Assembly: GCA_026874595.1 (NCBI GenBank)
Contig: CM049310.1
Location: forward strand, 62,001 to 126,000
Length of the DNA stretch: 64,000 nt
DNA from: Sipunculus nudus
Taxonomy: Eukaryota > Annelida > Sipuncula > Golfingiida > Sipunculidae
Direction: 5' to 3'
A model generated the notes under the pieces. That model searched no databases. It was not told where the DNA came from and saw nothing but the letters and a program-made list of their open reading frames with translations. Below are positions 38,181 to 48,200 of this stretch, piece by piece. Each line of letters begins with the position of its first letter. Within the stretch, counting starts at the first letter, position 1. The translations under genes were made by a program, and so were the position numbers.

Positions 38181-38426
38181 CAGGGGAGCCGTCTGGGAGC
38201 CAAAAGCGCCCATAGAGGTATAACGTCCCTGGGTGGGCTCGAACCACCAACCTTCCGATTAACAGCCGGACGCGCTAACCGTTGCGCCACAGGGACTACA
38301 TGCTTTGTGTACGTAAGTTTCTTATGTTATCATGAATAGGTACTGTTCCTTGATTTGATTGGCTGATGGAAAGTGTGACGTCACAGATACAGGGGAGCCG
38401 TCTGGGACCCAAAAGCGCCCATAGAG
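38181..38426. repeat. 37-base direct repeats flanking the second tRNA module
   Basis: A 37-base block at 38181-38217 is repeated at 38390-38426 with one change, immediately flanking the 170-base tRNA module (38218-38387). A third copy is inverted at 35448-35484. The module looks inserted into, or recombined within, this block. Confidence 0.85.
38225..38296 (-). tRNA. tRNA-Asn (GUU)
   Basis: A 72-base cloverleaf with GTCCCTG/CAGGGAC acceptor, a GCGC-type D arm, anticodon loop CTGTTAA (GUU) and GGTTCGAGCC T arm. It agrees with metazoan tRNA-Asn. It is the sister of the UUU copy at 33852-33923. Confidence 0.85.
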
Positions 38427-38625
38427 CGCTCTCAACTGATAGTATTATAGAGCCGGCCTGTTTATATAGTAGGGTTGTGGACACATTTAAATCTTTGGTG
38501 AAGATATCGTAAATGTTACTCGTGGAACGTTGGAGGCATATTTTTCCTAAAATTGTAGCAGGTATTTCGTAAATGTCATGTAGACCGTTGTCCGGCAAAG
38601 GGCTATTTTGTTGTGTTGACCAGTG
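38390..38625. repeat. Right arm of the diverged inverted repeat
   Basis: Reverse complement, with mismatches, of 35215-35490. The divergence between arms suggests an old element, not a current replication product. Confidence 0.7.
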
Positions 38626-39118
38626 CTGTATGAGGCAGCGCCCCCTATCGTATATTACCAACACTAATATAACAGTCACTACACATGACGTATTTAATGA
38701 ACCAGTTTACCTGATAATTGATCGTATGAAGCATAATTGTTTGCGTTGTGTAGATTGTGGTAAGGTTTTACCCCCTTTATGTGACACAATAGTACGTTTA
38801 TGTCGTTTCTTTTTGGTCTGTTTGTGATAAATATTAAATTTAACCTGCAATGTGCGGGGTTTATATGACACATAACCTGAATGCGCGCACACACACACAC
38901 CATGTACACAAAATAATAAATGGGGGCATTTGGACGTTGGTGAGAGATGGTAGTGAAATAAATTGTATTTAAAAACATACAGCGTACAACAACACATATA
39001 ACAGATATATGAAGAAAAACATAGATGATTCATTTGTCAAAGCACAATATGTGGTTTTTATTGGGAACAACAATTTCCTATAAAATGCCTTGTTGTTTAT
39101 CACACACGTTCCATATCA
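38626..39118. other. AT-rich stretch with the AATAAA of the next minus-strand gene
   Basis: About 490 bases with no credible gene. A CA-microsatellite lies near 38888. The minus-strand AATAAA at 39057-39062 is 57 bases past the stop at 39119 and probably ends that gene's mRNA. This is the right border of the host-like block. Confidence 0.55.
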
Positions 39119-40561
39119 TCAAAAAGCATACGTGTATTTTGTATCAAGATCAAGCAAGAAATAGGAAAAATACACGCGGCCGTCTCTCACTTCTACACAC
39201 GGTACATTAGAAGCAAACTGTCGCACGCGCCCCAAACGGAAAGACGCTGCCCACGCCGCTGTTCTTGTTAGAACAGAAAACAGGTTTTTCTTCGCGTCCT
39301 GTACTGAAACCGATCGACACTTGGCCATTTCCAAAGTGGCACAGAATGTGCGCCTCACACGACCCACACCTGTCCCGACGTAGCGGTGGACGTGCCGTGA
39401 CACGTGTCTGGCTGTTTTGGTTGACTTAACGACATACAGCCCAATCTTATCTTGTTCCAACATGGCCACGACAAAAAACAGTTGGAAATCATTTATCCGC
39501 GTTGGCGTTCCATCGAATGCACCAGAGCGGTCGTACATGACTTTATATTCGTCGTAATATTCGTCGTCCTCAGTGTGGTAACATAGGTCCATATCGATGT
39601 AATTTTCGACGGGACACCACAACTGTAGCTTTTCATCGGAAGGAGGGATGAACGTGTTACAATGCGCATGCACCTTATCGGCGGCGTCCCGAGGCCGCCC
39701 TGACACGCACAGACGGACAGCGTGTGGCAAATTGCACTGGTTGACAGGTGCGTCCAGCAGTGAACCACCGCTCGTGTTGTGACAGCCTATGTACACTCCT
39801 GACGGAATGAAGTTTTCTGTGAAGAGTCCCACTGGGTCCCACTGCTTGCCGAGTTTTTTGGCGTCCTGCATAGCGTCCACGGTGACATCAGCCATGCAAT
39901 CAGTGATGGTGTTGACAAAGACAGATGTTTCGTCTTTGAGTCTCCGACTGTGAAGTGCTGCCAGCAGAGACTTCATTGGAACCTGTCGGCCGTAGGACGA
40001 TTTCCCCTGCACCTGATGTAAATAGCCGTCCGTGTCCGGTCCTTCCACGCGTGAAATGAGGGCGTCGCTAGCATCCTGTATCACTTCGCATAATCTCTCG
40101 GCGTACGTGAGACCCGATTGCTGCACACGTAGTCTGTCCTTCATCTTTGCGTCCGCGTCCAGCAGGTGCAGACGCCGACGTGTGAACATTAACAGCCCAG
40201 GGACGAAATGTTTCGGGTGGGCCACAGTCGGTGCTGAAGAATCGGAAACGTCGACGGGGCCAGGCCCTGTGGTCGCCAGGTGGCTGAGGTCGACATTTAT
40301 GGGCAATTCTGCCCCCGCCCTGCCCAAACTTTCCCGGACGGGTTGCGTCTTTAACCTCACTATGTCCGTGTACTCCCCTTTGTACTTTCTGACGTCATGG
40401 TCGCCTACGAACACCCCATGGAGGTAAGTCTCTGGAACCCTCGGCAACACGGCTATGGCTTTGCGGCGGATGTGTTCCGGCAGGCTTGTCTCCAGCCGGC
40501 GATTCTGTGTCCGCATGAAGCGGTCCCTGCTTATTTGATCGAACTTGAAAGCCTGTTCCAT
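39119..40561 (-). CDS. Unknown protein, 480 residues
   Basis: The frame opens further right only with non-ATG codons; the first ATG is at 40561. The product is soluble and Cys/His/Tyr-rich, with an acidic Tyr-rich patch (EDDEYYDEY) at about residue 325. Residues ~330-470 look like a compact alpha/beta domain. No transmembrane span, no enzyme motif recognised. It is divergent from the OTU/tegument locus, with 154 bases between the starts. A capsid triplex, packaging or inner tegument protein is possible, but nothing in the sequence decides this. Confidence 0.65.
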   Translation of the reverse strand: MEQAFKFDQISRDRFMRTQNRRLETSLPEHIRRKAIAVLPRVPETYLHGVFVGDHDVRKYKGEYTDIVRLKTQPVRESLGRAGAELPINVDLSHLATTGPGPVDVSDSSAPTVAHPKHFVPGLLMFTRRRLHLLDADAKMKDRLRVQQSGLTYAERLCEVIQDASDALISRVEGPDTDGYLHQVQGKSSYGRQVPMKSLLAALHSRRLKDETSVFVNTITDCMADVTVDAMQDAKKLGKQWDPVGLFTENFIPSGVYIGCHNTSGGSLLDAPVNQCNLPHAVRLCVSGRPRDAADKVHAHCNTFIPPSDEKLQLWCPVENYIDMDLCYHTEDDEYYDEYKVMYDRSGAFDGTPTRINDFQLFFVVAMLEQDKIGLYVVKSTKTARHVSRHVHRYVGTGVGRVRRTFCATLEMAKCRSVSVQDAKKNLFSVLTRTAAWAASFRLGRVRQFASNVPCVEVRDGRVYFSYFLLDLDTKYTYAF

Positions 40562-40715
40562 CACGTGTTGATGGGTCACGGAGGGCAACTTATTTGGGAT
40601 CCGCAATGGTGAACTTTGTCCCTCACGTCGTCCGTTTGCTGTGACGAGAAAAGGGCGTCATCAAACGTCAGTGCAAAACGGACATTGTAGAGGTCAGACA
40701 GTTCCAATAATAAAA

Positions 40716-42293
40716 ATGGCACGGCAAACAGCCGACCCGAAACCGATGAGCAGGACGGAATGGGACGAGCAGTTGCAAAAAACGGGATGGACGCGCAAGA
40801 ACGTCATCAGAGACGGAAACAGTTTTTTCCGGGCTGTGGCCATACTAATGAACGGGATGCACGAAGGCCAGCATGGGAGGTTGCGTCAGGTAGTAAGGGA
40901 TCACACAGGTAACAACGAGCTGCAGGAAGGGGTTGAACCCGGAAACGACGCGGTGCGGGCGATATCACATAAGTACGATTGCCATGTAAATGTCCTGCGG
41001 ACGACAGGTGACATCCGCCTTCTGACATCATTAGCACGTAGCAGGAAACCTTCAATAACTCTCGTACACACCGAAGGAGGGTACGACGTTTTAATACCGA
41101 CATCTGAACAAGCAAAAGTACAACCACAGTCCTGTTCTCCTCCTCGTGCCATAGATATGTACGCGGATGAGGCATCCTCTTTACTCGAGGATCTTGACAA
41201 AGAATGGGCGAGGATCATGCACCGCATGCAGACAAGTGCCAGCACCAGACAAGAGCGTAGCGGCGGATTGGACGAAAGACCGATAACAGGGCCGTTGCGG
41301 GAAGAACAGCACCGGCGGCACCTGCCTTCAATCAGTGCAAATGCCGCTGGTGGGAGCGCAGATCAAATGTGTACGGATGAACATGTGACGGCGGGTGGTG
41401 AAAGCGGAGAGGCGATGAGTACGGAGGAAACAGCGGATAAAACAGAAATACGAAAACGGCGGATGACATCAACAGCAAGTAGAACAAACGCTCCAAGCCG
41501 TCCACAGTCGGGCAGTGTGACAGACGACCAACCGGTCTCAGGCAGTAAATCGAAAAGAAAGAAGTGTACTAAGCCCAAAACACCCGCACAGGCACCCCAA
41601 ATGGACACCACGACTACGTCAGAAACGCAAACCCATAGTGATCCCGCACCTGAGACACGAGACGCAACGACACAGGAGGCTGTCCAAAAAGGCCCCGAAC
41701 CCGACCCCCAGGTATTATTCAATGAAGTTAAAAATATGCATGCTGAACTACAACCAGCCTGGTCACCGATTAAAAGTATCCGTGCTGTATCGCCACCAGC
41801 CATGTCACAGATTAATGACGAAACCGATAGGAACGTAGACGACGATAATGCCGCCCAACAATTGCTGGGTCAGCTTACAATGCTGGGTGCTCAGATTCCA
41901 GCCTCGTCATCAAACCAAGACGAAACCGATTTCGATATGATGACAGGTGAAATGTCACTGGCCGCAACAGAACTCGCCAGACTACAAGCCGCAGAAGCTG
42001 AAACAGAACGCGCCATTCGAGAAGCCGCACAAGCTACAGCAGAACGGGCTAAACTAGAAGCCGCAATTGCTGCTGCAGAAATCGAACTGCGGCAGTCGGA
42101 AGCGGGGGTACAACAGGTAGCGGATGGTGTCTACCAACAGGGCGGAACGGGGCAGCCCAATCGTGTGCCAGGTGACACAGCCGACGACACACGGGAATTG
42201 ACACTGCCCACAGAAACGGCTGATCACATAGGACATCAAAACGTGTACTGTGCGGAACAGTGCGAAGGTGGTATAGATCTGAACGATATTTAA
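40716..42293 (+). CDS. OTU-like module lacking its catalytic residues
   Basis: 525 residues from a strong start (AAAATGG, 40716). Residues ~28-130 have the layout of an OTU deubiquitinase: DGNSFFRA near the N-terminus, a helical LRxxV segment, an acidic turn, a [V/I]xV strand and a final GYDVL strand. In active OTUs the DGN motif is followed by the catalytic Cys, but here residue 36 is Ser. The His before the Tyr of the last motif is Gly (residue 122). Both catalytic residues are therefore missing, so a binding or structural role is likelier than hydrolysis. The rest is low-complexity, ending in Ala/Glu-rich coiled-coil-like sequence. The stop (TAA 42291-42293) is followed in the same frame by the giant tegument frame, so this may be its N-terminal domain. 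Confidence 0.7.
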   Translation: MARQTADPKPMSRTEWDEQLQKTGWTRKNVIRDGNSFFRAVAILMNGMHEGQHGRLRQVVRDHTGNNELQEGVEPGNDAVRAISHKYDCHVNVLRTTGDIRLLTSLARSRKPSITLVHTEGGYDVLIPTSEQAKVQPQSCSPPRAIDMYADEASSLLEDLDKEWARIMHRMQTSASTRQERSGGLDERPITGPLREEQHRRHLPSISANAAGGSADQMCTDEHVTAGGESGEAMSTEETADKTEIRKRRMTSTASRTNAPSRPQSGSVTDDQPVSGSKSKRKKCTKPKTPAQAPQMDTTTTSETQTHSDPAPETRDATTQEAVQKGPEPDPQVLFNEVKNMHAELQPAWSPIKSIRAVSPPAMSQINDETDRNVDDDNAAQQLLGQLTMLGAQIPASSSNQDETDFDMMTGEMSLAATELARLQAAEAETERAIREAAQATAERAKLEAAIAAAEIELRQSEAGVQQVADGVYQQGGTGQPNRVPGDTADDTRELTLPTETADHIGHQNVYCAEQCEGGIDLNDI

Positions 42294-45200
42294 TCTGAAC
42301 TGTTTGGCGATGGACAATCAAATGACCAAGGCGTTCAGACACAACCTGCTGACCAGGGCGCGTCCGGGTCTGTACACTATCAACATCCTTTCACAGAGGA
42401 TACCACGTTCAGTCTTCCTTCATTTGACGGGGAGGACGACCGCAAACAGCAGGATGACCCTGTGAGAAAGACCCCCTCAGACACGTCCAACGTGTCTTCA
42501 TCAACCGGGGTCAACACACAGCAACGGCTTGTAACAGGTTCGAGCATCGGCCAAGAAGCCAGAGGTGAAGAGGGACAACTGAGTAAATCTGATACGGACG
42601 AAACCGAAAGTGCCGTCGCCACCATCATCGCCGCCCTAGAGCATGACGAGCGGCATGAAGAGAAAAAGGTTACAGGTGACACAGTAAATGGGTTTGTTCC
42701 CTGCCCCGCAACTGCCGATGGCGGGGGCATATCACATCACATTGAACAACATGAAACCGACGAACAAGAAAGTATACAAGAAGGGAAGGCACACAGCACG
42801 GATACAACTGTTACCCAAGACCCTCCATTTCACAGCGATACAGCACAGGGAACGCCCATGCGGCAGGGCCAAGAGGACATCCTGCAGATGGCAATGAACC
42901 AATGTGACATATTTAGCGCTTCAGACATCTGTCCCGATAAGGTACCCACTGCGCCCTCTGTCACTGATCTGGGGGAAAACGCAGGGGCTGAACACGTCGC
43001 GCCTTCTGTCTCTGCCGTCCCAGGGGATACTGCTGACAAAGATATTCCTTCTGAACATCCGCAACATGTGGGGGAGAATGAGGCACCGGAACAAGATGCA
43101 AATCAACATTTAAGGACGGTAGGAGAAACAGCCACGCCTGTTGCCCATACAGGTGGTGCGGAGGCGGCTCGCCGTATCGCAGACGGCTCTCCAGACACGG
43201 GTGCGTGCAAAAAAGAAACGCGTGGGCGAAAGGGCCACAAGAGTGTTTTGAAACCATCAAACCAGCATTCTACCGCCGACAAGCAAAAGGAAGCTCTGAG
43301 GAAGACAGCGCGACGTCTTAAACGCAACTCGGTACGGCTCAGTACCAAAATACTACAACCTCGTGTCATACACCCCACACCAGTTCCTGACTTTCCCAAG
43401 CGGAGACCAAGGCGCCAGCTACGCGTTGCGCACGTTGACCACCCGTACTCGAAACCTCCTGGGTCGGAAGACGAGCCAAAGTGCATACGCAAAAAGCGGC
43501 AAGGACAACGGCGCAGAGCATCTAGTGCGCAGAACGATCGGCCATGTCAGTTATCATCCCGGCCCGCTGATGACACAGTTACGACGCCCTCGGGCTCGGA
43601 AAAGGCAGGCGAACGACCGACCGCGGAAGACACCGCCGGACATGCAAAAAACGCAGAACAAACAACACATGAAGAAAATACGAGCGGCGCGAGGGGCGAG
43701 TCGGACCAGATGGACACAACAGCCTGTGAGCAGAGGGAAACCAGCGCGGAAGAGTGTGGAGAAATGGAAGGTGACGATAGCGCCTCTTCCATGTCTGGAG
43801 ACTATCCGACACGTGTTATGTTGTGTGATACGTTCGAAGACATAAAAACTCGGGAGTACTTCCAACTGGACAAAGGCGGTATGTATAGTGTAGATATGAC
43901 TCTTTGTCGTCCGCAGACCCCAAACCCCAGCGCGGACCACGCTTCCCTCCTAGCACCGCGGGTGAGAGATTCACACACGGTCACAGGTGCACCGTTTATG
44001 CAAACAGAAGAAACACAGGACGGACAGGAACAAGATGACGCGAGTTCTGTTTCACTTACAGAAAGAATACAGAATATGCCTGCCACGTTCGAGCAGAGCA
44101 TGGACGACAGCGATGCGTCTGATGACACGTTGGAACAGCATATGGACGAGAGTAGCGAATGTGAGGGAAACGTGCCTATTAGTGTAACTACCATGGATGA
44201 GTCGGACGGCACGGTGGAAGACGAGGGAGGCGTGAACGACGCACGGCGTGTCCCTGTCAATACACAAGGAAAGACTGTCGCGTCACGCGGTGACCGCCCA
44301 TGTGATACGGAGACCGCCAACGAAGGCAGAGGATCTGACAAACAGAGAGATATGCCTCGCAGCGACCGCCCGGACGAAACACGATCGAGTTCAGGCGGAC
44401 CTCCCCGGCATGCGTCACAGAAAGATACAACGGGAAAAGATGCATCAAACACAGACGCGTGTGATATACCACCTGGACACCCGGTGATCACGAAGTGCGT
44501 GACGGGGTCATTTCACCAGGGGGACCACCAACATTTTCTTTCGTTCTCAGTCGGAAAACAGTGTGTTCCCAACTGCGCAGTGGCTTTGATCCGGTGCAGC
44601 ATTGAGGACCCGGAGACTTGGACAACCTCCACATTAGACGACATTTTAGACGCCGGCGACCAGCTTTACTACAGCATTAAAGGGTACCCTGTGGAAGACG
44701 CGGGATACGTTTGTTTGGACGAGTTGCCGGAAACGATTGACTGCTTCTCGCGTTCTTTCTCTGTGGTATCGTACATGTACCGGAGCGACCTGATTAACAG
44801 AAATGATTTCCGTAACACTTACAGAACGTTACGGATGGCTCTGTGTGACGACAAGGGGTACTTATCGTCGATCCTGATACTCCAAGACTGCGCAATCGCT
44901 GTCATGCAAAAAGGTAGCAAATATTACGTCTTCGATTCGCACAGTCGGGACATGCGCGGGAAGGTCACACCAACGGGCACATCTGTGCTTTTGGGATTTG
45001 ACATTCTTGCAGAGGCTATTAAGCATATAACAAATCTCGCGTACACGCTGAAAGTAAACGGATACGAAAGCAGATTGTACAGTATAACTGAGAACCGAGT
45101 GGACGCACCTGTCCGAGAGCAAACGGACCCTGTTGCCCCCGTCCACAGCACGCCGCGGGCGGACACGCCAGTTGATACGCAGCAGTCGGACCGGGTGGAC

Positions 45201-48200
45201 GAAACGAGAGAAGAGGACGTCGCCTCAGCCTGTAACACAGGAGCTGACGAGAAAATGGAAGAGCAGGATGTGGCGGCATCCGAGCAACATTCGGGTCAGT
45301 CCGGTGCGGAAGAAATGGAAGATGTGCAAGGTGACATCACCCGTGAGGAAACGACAGAAGAGGACGTCGCCACAAGACCTGCTCAGGAGCAGCCCGATGA
45401 CGGGGCAGGCCAACCAAACCCCGCCTCCGCCTGTAACACAGGGGCTGAAGCGGATATGGAAGAGCAGGATGTGGCGGCATACGAGCAACATTCGGGTCCA
45501 TCCGAGACGGAAGAAATGGAAGATGTGCAGGGTGACATCACCCGTGATGAACAGACCCCTCCGCGATCAGGCGAAGGCGACCCAGGAGTCGACGATCTGA
45601 ACACATCGACCCGCAAGAAGCTCCATATCAAAAGTCAACCCGGAAAAGCTTCAAACAACAGAGGTCGCCCCTCAAAAGGCGTGACGCACGGAAAGATGGA
45701 CGAACATGCTGCGTCGTTGGTCAAACGGTATGAAGAGGCAGTCAAAGTATACAACGAACGTAGAGACACACTTGCACATTTCTGTGCAATTTGCACGTCC
45801 AAAGTGGTTGGAAATATCGAGGAGGTAGAGGAAATGAAGCAGAAACTGACAATGTTGAAGACGAAAGCACTGCGAGCGCGTACGAATATCCCATCATTAC
45901 AGGGCGTCGATATACCCCTGATTGTGAAAAAGAAAGTAGAGCGTAAGCACAAGATAAACATAATGCCTAACACAGCGAAGGCTACAAAGGCTTTAGACAA
46001 GGCAGAAACAGAAGCAGCCAAAAGGGAAAAGAAAGAAAATGATCAAACAATCGCAGACATGCGGGCAGGCCTTTTGAACGAATTGCGAGACCCCAGTGTC
46101 ATGTCCGATGACGTGAAACGAAACGAGTCGAAATACCAGCACGTCCTGCCAATAACGCCCGCAGAAGAAAAAGACGCTAAGAGTACCGTCGAAGCATGGA
46201 TGACGAACATGGCCGATTACATCGAATATGCCTTGATCCACATCGAAAAAAAAGCAGAAGAGTCACCGTCCATGTTGGCCGAGCCACCCCGTGGAGTGCC
46301 CGGGATTTTCTGGTTACACAAAGAAACGGATACACAAGTTGCGACGGGCAGAGCGCTGTTGGAAATGTACAGGGTGCTGCGCGCCAGCGCCGTTGACCAT
46401 AACAAAACGCTGATAGACATGGTGGATCAACTCAAAGCATGGCTCGAGAATGCTTCTTTGCAATGTGTACATGATAAGATCCGCGCGTGCCTCGAGACAT
46501 GGTACGAACTGGACGCTTCTGTTCTCGACGAACGAGTCGATGCAATGCTCGGTCAGATTATGCCCCAATTACGTCTGATGAGGCTCCGTATCAGAAGCGG
46601 GACCAGTGGTGACGATGAAAAAAGTTTAAGACGCATGAAGATAAAGATCACATGTATGCAGGAAGACTTGCGGGAACTGCTCAGAAGCGTTTATGAATCT
46701 GCAGCACAGTACAGGGTTACCTCTAAAAAAAATGGACAATGGCATAACACGTTGACAGAAACGGAGAAAAAGCTGCAGAGAGAGTTGAAACAAATTGAGC
46801 AGGACATAGCTGCTGTGAGCGCACGGGTAGTGTCACTACCACAGCTCCGCAAGTCGCACCGGAGGAGAATGAATGTCCCTTTAACGCCGCTGACCGAAAC
46901 TGAACCAACGGAGGGCCCTCCTTCAGCGCCCGAAACGGCATCAGTGAGAGAAAACCCGTCCGACGAAGTGAATAACGACCGTCACGAGAACGATCCTTTG
47001 ACGCGGGACGAAGCCCGTCGCATATTGACGGAAAAGAATACACCAATGCAGGTGCGCATCGCTACCATTGCTCAGAGGTGCCCGGAGGTGAAAAAATGGA
47101 ACACGCGGGTAAGCAAAGCCAAGGACGATTACGCCTCTCATAAGCGCCACCTCGAGGAAATTATTAAACGTTGCATGGGTACTGAGTGCTCTTCGTGCAC
47201 AGAAGCAGCATCGTTTATACAAACGATCGACGAGCTGGAGGGTGATGGGCAATCCCTGCGACGCACAACCAAAAATGTTCTTATGAAAGACCATGGCATC
47301 CCCGCAGGGATATGGGATGAATTGCGGGTCATCGCAGAGGTGTATGCGATCCCCGACCTGCAGGACACAGAGAAAGTGAGAACGAAACTGCGGGCACAGT
47401 TGGAGAAACTGAGTAAACAGGAAAAGGACGCAGAGAGAAAACAACTGCTGCAGCTCGTGAAAAGCGGTCAACTGGAATACGCGAGAGCCAGAAACGTCGT
47501 ACAATCTCTTCTGCCTCTGCAAAAGGACGACGTATCGTTTGGGAAACAGGCGGTGGAAGTGTGGGTCAATAACGTGGTCAAAGACGTCGAAATTGCATTG
47601 TCTGACTATGAGCAATCGTGTCCACCTGGATGCGATGCTCCGCCTGAAAAACTACCGTGTTACATCTGTCTACTTGAGAAACCTGACAGTACCGGCGCTG
47701 AGCTGCAGGAGTTGCTCGGAGTTTGCAAGGACGTTTATAATGCCTCTCACAACGATTCCCGCGAGGACAAGCTGAACAGGTTGATCGCCTGGGCTCGTCA
47801 GCCCGGCACCAAACCTATTCTGAAAGGGTTGCGCTGCTGTTTCAAAAACGTGTGGAACGCCGAAAGCGAGGAATTGGAAAAGCAGATAAATGAACACGTA
47901 AGTCGAGTAGATGAGATGTTCAGAAACGTAGACGCGTCGTACACGTCGGACGAAAGCAACCGTAAGAATGTCACTCTCCTGGAAGAACACATTGAAAAGG
48001 TGAGCCAGGTGAAGAAATCACTTTCGTGGTGTGAGGATAAAGCCGCAGCATGGCTTCAAAAGTTAGGTGGGAATCAGGACCAGCCGTTCGACGTAAAAGG
48101 ATGTCGTTCGGACGGCTTGAAGAAGATACTACAGTTACTGAATGCAAAGAACGATAAGGCAAACGCGCTCATAGGAAAGTTGCAAGGCTGGAAAACAGCC

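Noticed and set aside
37250-38290. Gly-rich minus-strand frames beside the array
   Set aside because: They come from poly-C/poly-G tracts and repeated GATCCCACCC-like units, with no independent coding signal.
33349-39118. CRISPR array
   Set aside because: Repeats are palindromic, lack unique spacers and sit in a eukaryotic viral or host context.
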